This document shows positions 58,174 through 64,000 of a stretch of 64,000 nucleotides of DNA, piece after piece. The DNA is taken from the NCBI RefSeq assembly GCF_021401135.1, contig NZ_JACBFO010000001.1, positions 186,001 to 250,000 of the forward strand, given 5' to 3'. A program made the translations under genes and the position numbers. A model generated the notes under the pieces. It saw only the letters and a program-made list of their open reading frames with translations, made no database searches and had not been told where the DNA came from. Numbering within the stretch: position 1 is the first letter of the stretch; every line of letters starts with the position of its first letter. The DNA comes from Azonexus sp. R2A61 (GTDB lineage: Bacteria; Pseudomonadota; Gammaproteobacteria; Burkholderiales; Rhodocyclaceae).

Positions 58174-60105
58174 ATGAGCGATTTCTACCAGAACGAACAG
58201 GATATCGACCGCTTCCGCAACCGCACGCTGCTGGCCGGCGTGCTGGTGCTGTTGTGCTTCCTCGTCCTGTTTGCGCGTTTCGTCTATCTGCAGATCCTGC
58301 AATACGACTATTACACGACCCGCGCCGAAAGCAATCGCATCTCGCTGGTGCCGATCATGCCCAACCGCGGCAATATCATCGATCGCAACGGCGTCGTGCT
58401 GGCCCGAAACTACTCGGCGTTCACGCTCGAAATCACGCCCGCCAAGACGATGGGCCTCGAGGAAACGATCGACGGGCTGGCCGAGATCGTCGAAATCGAA
58501 CTCAAGGACAGGCGACGCTTCAAGCGCCTGCTGGAGGAATCGAAGAACTTCGAATCGATCCCGATCCGCACCCGTCTCAGCGACGAGGAAGTCGCCCGTT
58601 TCGCGGCCCATCGCTACCGATTCCCCGGTGTCGAGATCAAGGCCCGGCTGTTCCGGCAATATCCGGAAAACACCCTGGCCGCCCATGCCATCGGCTACAT
58701 CAGCCGGATCAACACCAAGGACAAGGAAAACATCGAGACCGACGGCCAGGCCGCGAACTACAAAGGCACCGAGCAGATCGGCAAGGTCGGCCTGGAAGCG
58801 CATTACGAATACGAACTGCACGGCACCGCCGGTTACGAGCAGGTCGAGGTCGATGCCGGCGGCCGCGCCGTACGCATTCTGTCGCAGACCGCACCGACGC
58901 CCGGCAACAATCTCCAGCTGACGCTCGACGCGACGCTGCAGCGTGTCGCCGAACAGGCTTTCGGCGGCCGCCGCGGATCGCTGACCGCCATCGACCCGAA
59001 TACCGGCGCGGTCTTGGCGCTGGTTTCCTCGCCGGCCTTCGACCCCAACCTGTTCGTCGACGGCATCCGTTTCGACGACTGGGACGAACTGAACAACCAT
59101 GCCGACAAGCCGCTGCTCAACCGGGCGATCTACAGCACCTACCCGCCCGGCTCGACCTTCAAGCCGCTGATGGCGCTCGGTGCACTGACCACCGGCAAGC
59201 GCACCGCCGCGCAGACGATCGCCGATCCCGGCTACTTCAATTTCGGCAACCGCCGATTCATGGATGACAAGGTCGGTGGCCACGGCATGGTGGACATGAA
59301 CAAATCCATCGTCGTCTCCTGCAACACCTATTACTACATGCTGGCCAACGACATGGGCATCGATACCATTGCCCGCTTCATGGGCGACCTCGGCCTGGGT
59401 CGCAAGACCGAGATCGACATTCCGGGCGAAGCCACCGGCATCCTGCCGTCACCCGAATGGAAACAGCGCCGTTTCAAGCGTCCCGAACAACGCAAGTGGT
59501 ATTCCGGCGAAACCATCTCGGTCGGCATCGGCCAGGGCTACAACGCCTATTCGACGCTGCAGATGGCCCACGCGCTGTCCAATGTGGTGAGTTACGGCAG
59601 GGTCTTCCGGCCGCATCTGGTGCATTCGATCACCAATCCGACCACCGGTGAAGTGCGCCTGGTGGAGGCACAGCCGATCCGCCAGATCGCCCTGAAGCCC
59701 GAGCATGTGGACTTCATCAAGCGGGCAATGGCCGGCGTCGTCAAGGAAGGTACCGGCTCGCGCGCCTTTGCCGGAGCCCCTTACGAATCCGGCGGCAAGA
59801 CCGGCACGGCCCAGGTGTTCAGTCTGAAAAGCGGCCAGAAATATGTCGCCGGCGCGCTCAAGGAAAAACTTCGCGATCACTCCTGGTATGTCGCCTTCGC
59901 CCCGGTCGATCAGCCGAAGATCGTGCTCGCCGTGATGGTCGAGAACGGTGGCTTCGGGGCCCAGTCGGCGGCGCCGATCGCCCGTCAGGTGTTCGATTAT
60001 TACCTGACCGGCAAGGTCCCCGGCGGCCCGGCACCGGAAACCGAGAACGTGGAAGGCGACGCCGGCGCAGTCATCGAGGAGGAGGACGGTCATGAAGGCC
60101 ATTAA
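58174..60105 (+). CDS. mrdA: Penicillin-binding protein 2 (elongation transpeptidase)
   Basis: The 643-residue enzyme crosslinks side-wall peptidoglycan. A membrane helix lies at about 20-40, then a dimerisation domain, then the transpeptidase domain with Ser327 in STFK (327-330), SCN at 382-384 and KTG at 542-544. The tail after about residue 612 is acidic. Its end overlaps rodA by 14 bp, so the two partners are coupled. Confidence 0.95.
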   Translation: MSDFYQNEQDIDRFRNRTLLAGVLVLLCFLVLFARFVYLQILQYDYYTTRAESNRISLVPIMPNRGNIIDRNGVVLARNYSAFTLEITPAKTMGLEETIDGLAEIVEIELKDRRRFKRLLEESKNFESIPIRTRLSDEEVARFAAHRYRFPGVEIKARLFRQYPENTLAAHAIGYISRINTKDKENIETDGQAANYKGTEQIGKVGLEAHYEYELHGTAGYEQVEVDAGGRAVRILSQTAPTPGNNLQLTLDATLQRVAEQAFGGRRGSLTAIDPNTGAVLALVSSPAFDPNLFVDGIRFDDWDELNNHADKPLLNRAIYSTYPPGSTFKPLMALGALTTGKRTAAQTIADPGYFNFGNRRFMDDKVGGHGMVDMNKSIVVSCNTYYYMLANDMGIDTIARFMGDLGLGRKTEIDIPGEATGILPSPEWKQRRFKRPEQRKWYSGETISVGIGQGYNAYSTLQMAHALSNVVSYGRVFRPHLVHSITNPTTGEVRLVEAQPIRQIALKPEHVDFIKRAMAGVVKEGTGSRAFAGAPYESGGKTGTAQVFSLKSGQKYVAGALKEKLRDHSWYVAFAPVDQPKIVLAVMVENGGFGAQSAAPIARQVFDYYLTGKVPGGPAPETENVEGDAGAVIEEEDGHEGH

Positions 60106-61195
60106 ACGGCTCCTGCTCAATCTGTTCAGCCATCTCGACCTGCCCTTGCTGGCCATCGTCCTGGCGCTGATGGGCATCGGCCTGCTCACCGTCTATTCGG
60201 CGACATCCAGCGACGGCTTCGACAAACTCGACAAGCAGATCATCAACATGGCAGTCTCCTTCGTGGTGATGCTTGCCGTGGCGCGGACTCCGCCGCAGAC
60301 GCTGATGCGCTTCGCCGTGCCGCTGTATGTGACCGGCGTCGTGCTGCTGGTCGGCGTTGCGCTGTTCGGCGTCGTGGTCAACGGATCGCGCCGCTGGCTG
60401 TCGCTCGGCTTCACGCGCATCCAGCCCTCCGAACTGATGAAGATCGCCATGCCGCTGATGCTGGCCTGGTATTTCCATAAATACGAGTCGGCACTGAAGG
60501 CCCGGCACTTCCTGATCGCCTCGGCGATCCTGATGATCCCCATCCTGCTTGTTCTGAAGCAGCCCGACCTGGGCACCTCGCTGCTGATCGGCGCCTCCGG
60601 CTTTTTCGTGATTTTCCTGGCCGGCCTGCCATGGAAGGTCATCATCGGCATGGGCGCTGCTGCCGGTGCGGCCTTGCCTTTCGCCTGGACCATGCTGCAC
60701 GATTACCAGCGGCGGCGCGTGCTGACCTTGCTCGACCCCACCTCGGACCCGCTCGGCGCCGGCTATCACATCATCCAGTCGACGATCGCCATCGGCTCCG
60801 GCGGCGGACTGGGCAAGGGCTGGCTGAACGGAACGCAGACCCACCTGGAATTCATCCCCGAGAAGCACACCGACTTCATCTTCGCCGTCTTTTCGGAAGA
60901 ATGGGGATTGCTCGGCAACGGCATCCTGCTGGTGCTGTTCACGCTGCTGATCGGGCGCGGGCTAGCCATCGCCGCCGCCGCGCCGACCCTGTTTTCGCGT
61001 CTGCTGGCCGGTGCGCTGACGCTGGTTTTCTTCATCTACGCCTTCGTCAACATGGGCATGGTTTCCGGCATCCTGCCCGTGGTCGGCGTACCGCTGCCCT
61101 TCGTCAGCTACGGCGGCACGGCGCTGGTCACGCTGATGGTCGGCATCGGCGTGCTGATGAGCATCCACACCCACCGCATGCTGGTCAAGAAATGA
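60092..61195 (+). CDS. rodA: Peptidoglycan glycosyltransferase RodA
   Basis: The 367-residue SEDS-family protein has about ten membrane segments and polymerises glycan strands with PBP2. Motifs are SRRWLSLGFTRIQPSELMKI, given in part, near residue 100, KQPDLGTSLL near 153, and PEKHTDFIFAVFSEEWG in the large loop. The end overlaps rlpA by ATGA. The length fits RodA, not FtsW. Confidence 0.94.
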   Translation: MKAIKRLLLNLFSHLDLPLLAIVLALMGIGLLTVYSATSSDGFDKLDKQIINMAVSFVVMLAVARTPPQTLMRFAVPLYVTGVVLLVGVALFGVVVNGSRRWLSLGFTRIQPSELMKIAMPLMLAWYFHKYESALKARHFLIASAILMIPILLVLKQPDLGTSLLIGASGFFVIFLAGLPWKVIIGMGAAAGAALPFAWTMLHDYQRRRVLTLLDPTSDPLGAGYHIIQSTIAIGSGGGLGKGWLNGTQTHLEFIPEKHTDFIFAVFSEEWGLLGNGILLVLFTLLIGRGLAIAAAAPTLFSRLLAGALTLVFFIYAFVNMGMVSGILPVVGVPLPFVSYGGTALVTLMVGIGVLMSIHTHRMLVKK

Positions 61196-62109
61196 AACGT
61201 CTCGTCCCCGCCCTGTCGCTGCTGCTGCTCGCCGCCTGCGGCACCACCCCCGAATACGACACTCCGACCAGAAAACCCGATGTTGCGGTCAACAAGCCGG
61301 CACCGGCAAAAACCCGGCCGGCGATCAAGGGCGGCGGTTACTACAAGGACGACGGCCCGGCCGACGACATTCCGGAAAACCTCGAACTGACGCCGGACGC
61401 CGAACCGCGCTGGGAGCCACTGCACAAACCGGCGCTGCGCCCCTACGAAGTGTTCGGCAAGCGCTACGTGCCGAACACCAGCGTCTCGCCGTACAAGGCG
61501 CGGGGCATCGCCAGCTGGTACGGCCGCAAGTTCCACGGCCAGAAGACGTCAATCGGCGAACCCTACGACATGTTCGCGATGACCGCCGCCCACCCGACAC
61601 TGGCGCTGCCGTCCTATGTCCGCGTCACCCATCTGCAGAACGGGCGCAGCGTTGTCGTCCGCGTCATCGACCGCGGCCCGTTCCACGCCGACCGTATCAT
61701 CGACCTGTCCTATACCGCCGCCTACAAGCTGGGGCTGATCCAGGGCGGCAGCGGTCAGGTCGAAGTCGAGGCGATCCTGCCCGGCGAGGCAACGGCCATC
61801 GCCTCAGCCCAACCCGTGCCGCCCCCGGCCAGGACGCTCCCCCCGCCACCGCCGCCGGTCGTCGAAAAAGCCTTGCCTGCCGGGGTCTACCTGCAGTTGG
61901 GGGCATTTTCCAATGCCGACAACGCCGACAATTTCCGGCTGCACATCACGCGCGAACTGGACTGGCTGAACGAACCGGTGCATCTGCTCAAGGCCGGCGA
62001 ACTGCATCGCCTGCAGGTCGGACCCTATCCCACCCGCCTGGCCGCCGAAACCGTCGTCGAGCGCATCCGCGCCAGTCTAGGCGTCAAGCCGTCGATCGTG
62101 ATCCGCTGA
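61192..62109 (+). CDS. rlpA: RlpA septal-ring lytic transglycosylase, lipoprotein
   Basis: The 305-residue protein has a lipobox (LLLLAAC, Cys16), a double-psi beta-barrel domain at about 100-190 with GIASWYGRKFHGQKTS and RVIDRGPFH, a proline-rich linker and a C-terminal SPOR domain (YLQLGAFSNADNA to the end) that binds denuded glycan. This is the usual RlpA layout, and it follows rodA as in many proteobacteria. Its stop is part of a palindrome shared with the convergent gene. Confidence 0.92.
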   Translation: MKRLVPALSLLLLAACGTTPEYDTPTRKPDVAVNKPAPAKTRPAIKGGGYYKDDGPADDIPENLELTPDAEPRWEPLHKPALRPYEVFGKRYVPNTSVSPYKARGIASWYGRKFHGQKTSIGEPYDMFAMTAAHPTLALPSYVRVTHLQNGRSVVVRVIDRGPFHADRIIDLSYTAAYKLGLIQGGSGQVEVEAILPGEATAIASAQPVPPPARTLPPPPPPVVEKALPAGVYLQLGAFSNADNADNFRLHITRELDWLNEPVHLLKAGELHRLQVGPYPTRLAAETVVERIRASLGVKPSIVIR

Positions 62110-62122
62110 GCGGAGCCGCTCA
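62107..62122. terminator. Palindrome spanning both convergent stop codons
   Basis: TGAGCGG (62107-62113) and CCGCTCA (62116-62122) form a 7-bp inverted repeat that contains the rlpA stop and, on the other strand, the stop of the REC-HATPase gene. There is no T-run, so it may only weakly stop transcription from either side. Confidence 0.35.
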
Positions 62123-63016
62123 CCCGGCGACGCCGACCGTCGCCACGACGACGTTGCCGGCGCCCCGGTATTCGAGACGGCTGAAGCTGGTCATCCTGGC
62201 CATGGCGATACCGCGCCCGTTCGGGTCGAATGCCCGCTCGGGATCGAATTCCAGGAACTTCTGCCACGCAAATCCGGCACCCTCGTCGGCAATCGTGAAT
62301 TCGATCCGGTCGCCGTGCCGCTCAACCCGCACCGAGGCCATGCGCCCCTTGAACTGCGGCAGTTCGGCGCGGCGCCGGATTTCCGCCTCCCAGTCGCCCT
62401 CCCACTTGAGCAGGGCCTTTTCGCGGTAGGTGATGCCGAGATTGCCGTGCTCGACGGCATTGACCATCAGATCGGACAAGCCGGGCGCCACCCGGCCCGG
62501 CTCCGGACACAGGTCGGCCAGCACCGGAACCAGGCGGCTGACATCGTCGAGCGTGGCGAAACGGTACTCGGCAGCGGTCAGCAGACGCTGCGCCTCCTCG
62601 AAACGCGAGGCCTGCGAACGCAGCGTCAGCCGGCCCTGGCGGTCGGCCAGCGCACCGCGGACGATGGAAATCAGCGCCTCGGGCGCATAAGGCTTGGTCA
62701 GATAGTAGTAAGCGCCGGCTTCCAGCCCCTCACGCACCTGGTCGGGCGAGGAAGCCGCAGTCTGCATGATCACCGGGATTTCGGCGAAACGCTGCTCGCG
62801 CTTGATCCGGCGCAGCAGTTCGAGGCCATCGAGCCCCGGCATCAGGCGGTCAAGGATGACCAGCGCGAAATCCGCCGTTTCGTCCTGCAGCCGATCCCAC
62901 GCGGCGAGCGGATCGCTGTAGGTCTCGAGGGTGACGTTCTCTTCCTCGAGGAAATTCTCGATCAGCAACAGGTTGAGCGGTTCGTCATCGACGACGAGGA
63001 CACGCTGACTGGACAT
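62120..63016 (-). CDS. Response regulator with C-terminal HATPase domain
   Basis: The 298-residue protein starts with a receiver domain: DD at 10-11, phosphoacceptor Asp56 in VILDRLMPG and Lys108 in LTKPYAP. The C-terminal part has LMVNAVEHGNLG and FTIADEGAGFAW, the N- and G1-type boxes of an RsbW/SpoIIE-type ATP-binding domain. No PP2C phosphatase domain separates them. Such proteins may act as phosphorylation-controlled serine kinases or anti-sigma-like factors. No histidine kinase is adjacent. The start at 63016 is chosen because the receiver fold begins there. Confidence 0.82.
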   Translation of the reverse strand: MSSQRVLVVDDEPLNLLLIENFLEEENVTLETYSDPLAAWDRLQDETADFALVILDRLMPGLDGLELLRRIKREQRFAEIPVIMQTAASSPDQVREGLEAGAYYYLTKPYAPEALISIVRGALADRQGRLTLRSQASRFEEAQRLLTAAEYRFATLDDVSRLVPVLADLCPEPGRVAPGLSDLMVNAVEHGNLGITYREKALLKWEGDWEAEIRRRAELPQFKGRMASVRVERHGDRIEFTIADEGAGFAWQKFLEFDPERAFDPNGRGIAMARMTSFSRLEYRGAGNVVVATVGVAG

Positions 63017-63069
63017 GCCGGACTCCGGAAGCGAAGCGGGGAGAACGCATGCTAGCACGGCAACCGGCT

Positions 63070-63083
63070 TTGACAAGGATCAA
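63070..63083 (+). promoter_or_regulatory. FNR/ANR-type box upstream of ubiU
   Basis: TTGAC-AAGG-ATCAA matches the FNR consensus TTGAT-N4-ATCAA in nine of ten positions. Its centre lies 41.5 bp before a start at about 63118, the class II activator position, given the -10 element at 63105-63110. The downstream gene serves oxygen-independent ubiquinone synthesis, which makes anaerobic control plausible. Confidence 0.6.
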
Positions 63084-63104
63084 TGGCAAGCGGCGACGGC
63101 TGGC

Positions 63105-63110
63105 TATACT
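63105..63110 (+). promoter_or_regulatory. -10 element of ubiU
   Basis: TATACT lies 27 bp before the ubiU start codon. No -35 is seen at normal distance, as is common when FNR occupies that site. Confidence 0.5.
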
Positions 63111-63137
63111 GCCCGATTCAGCTTTTCGACGCGAATC

Positions 63138-64000
63138 ATGTCTTCCCTGCCCGATCTCGTCTGCCCGGCCGGCAGCCTGCCGGCCCTCAAGGCGGCCGTC
63201 GACAACGGTGCCGACACCGTCTACCTCGGTTTCAAGAACGATACCAACGCCCGCAATTTCGCCGGTCTGAACTTCGATGCAAAGACCATGGCCGAAGGCA
63301 TCCGTTACGCCCACGGCAAAGGCCGCGAAGTGCTGATGGCGATCAACACCTTCCCGCAGGCCGGCCGCGTCGACCATTGGCGACATGCCGTCGACAACGC
63401 CGTCGACCTCGGCGTGGACGCCATCATCCTGGCCGATGTCGGGCTGCTCGACTATGCCCGCAACAAGCACCCGCAGCAGCGTCTGCACCTGTCGGTGCAG
63501 GGCTCGGCCACCAGCTACGAGGCGATCAATTTCTGCCAGCGCGAATTCGACATCCGCCGCGCGGTACTGCCGCGGGTGCTCACGCTGGCCCAGGTCGAAA
63601 ACGTGATCCGCAACACCACGGTCGAAATCGAGGTGTTCGGCTTCGGCAGCCTGTGCGTGATGAACGAAGGCCGGTGCTGGCTGTCGTCCTACGCCTGCGG
63701 CGAATCGCCGAATACCGTCGGCGCCTGCTCGCCGGCCAAGTACGTCAAATGGGACAAGCAGCCCGGGGCCATGGAAACGCGGCTCAACGGCATCCTGATC
63801 GACCGCTTCGCCGACGACGAACCGGCCGGCTATCCGACGCTGTGCAAGGGCCGCTTCGACGTGCAGGGCGAAACCTATTACGCGCTCGAGGAACCGACCA
63901 GCCTGAACGTGCTGGAAATCCTGCCGGAGATCATCCGGATCGGCGTCCGGGCGATCAAGATCGAAGGCCGCCAGCGCAGCCCGGCCTACGTCACGCAGGT
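63138..64000 (+). CDS. ubiU: Ubiquinone biosynthesis protein UbiU (U32 peptidase family), cut by window end
   Basis: The 287 codons visible start with a U32-type barrel (LVCPAGSLPALKAAVDNGAD). Cysteines at 173, 180, 197 and 236 have the same spacing (7, 17, 39) as the four iron-sulphur ligands of E. coli UbiU (169, 176, 193, 232) as I recall them. UbiU with UbiV hydroxylates the ubiquinone ring without oxygen. The gene runs off the right edge; ubiV would be expected next. The predicted FNR box upstream agrees with this role. Confidence 0.85.
   Translation, partial: MSSLPDLVCPAGSLPALKAAVDNGADTVYLGFKNDTNARNFAGLNFDAKTMAEGIRYAHGKGREVLMAINTFPQAGRVDHWRHAVDNAVDLGVDAIILADVGLLDYARNKHPQQRLHLSVQGSATSYEAINFCQREFDIRRAVLPRVLTLAQVENVIRNTTVEIEVFGFGSLCVMNEGRCWLSSYACGESPNTVGACSPAKYVKWDKQPGAMETRLNGILIDRFADDEPAGYPTLCKGRFDVQGETYYALEEPTSLNVLEILPEIIRIGVRAIKIEGRQRSPAYVTQ

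Noticed and set aside
63070-63110. TTGACA at 63070 as a -35 for TATACT
   Set aside because: The spacing would be 29 bp; the same bases form an FNR-type half of a palindrome at the right distance.

Overview
The window looks like chromosomal DNA of a betaproteobacterium, most likely Rhodocyclales (Azonexaceae/Dechloromonas-like). This rests on the genes and their order (metX-metW, gatCAB divergent from mreBCD-mrdA-rodA-rlpA, two cobalamin riboswitch loci, ubiU) and on high GC with strong third-position G/C bias in the housekeeping parts. No database search was possible, so the taxonomy is inferred.

Region 1, 1-2065: the right end of a Mu-like transposable prophage. It holds the end of a tail gene, a small phage gene, a densely structured 120-nt intergenic segment, a Com-like zinc-finger protein and an N6-adenine DNA methylase that overlaps com. 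It closes with a terminator and a Mu-like terminal sequence at about 2065. The phage has cut the first ~120 codons off a surface-polysaccharide acyltransferase whose remainder lies at 2068-3684.

Region 2, 3670-30546, all on the minus strand: about 21 tightly packed or overlapping genes for surface glycans. From upstream to downstream these are LPS heptosyltransferase and glycosyltransferase genes with msbA, two asparagine-synthase-type amidotransferases, more glycosyltransferases, two methyltransferases and an intact acyltransferase. A predicted glycosyltransferase follows, then a near-complete legionaminic acid route (legB, legC, legH, legI, legG, ptmE, a PseA/WbpG-type amidotransferase with hisF and hisH paralogues, legF). 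The hisH/hisF/amidotransferase trio suggests an acetamidino-modified legionaminic acid. The part below about 21.6 kb looks more AT-rich than the rest and may have been acquired separately.

Region 3, 30557-39317: late cobalamin assembly and salvage. cobT-cobS-cobC lie behind one cobalamin riboswitch. A second riboswitch leads bluB, a small helix-hairpin-helix gene, cbiB, cobD and btuF. cobU and cobQ are transcribed separately. cobC ends about 10 bp before the first LPS gene on the same strand.

Region 4, 39378-45082: a signalling and outer-membrane module with an ABC-type substrate-binding protein, a HAMP-GGDEF-degenerate EAL protein, a TonB-dependent receptor and a PilZ-STAS-like protein.

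Region 5, 45157-64000: housekeeping genes. metX is preceded by a SAM-II-type riboswitch with its own promoter and terminator, then metW and ampG. A yqjD/E/K-type membrane set, xth, pyrE, a secreted coiled-coil protein and gatC-gatA-lipoprotein-gatB follow. Then come the elongasome genes mreB, mreC, mreD, mrdA, rodA and rlpA, a REC-HATPase regulator, and the start of ubiU behind a predicted FNR-type class II promoter.

No tRNA, rRNA, CRISPR array or insertion sequence was recognised. No gene-free stretch exceeds 300 bases; the longest ones are filled by riboswitches.
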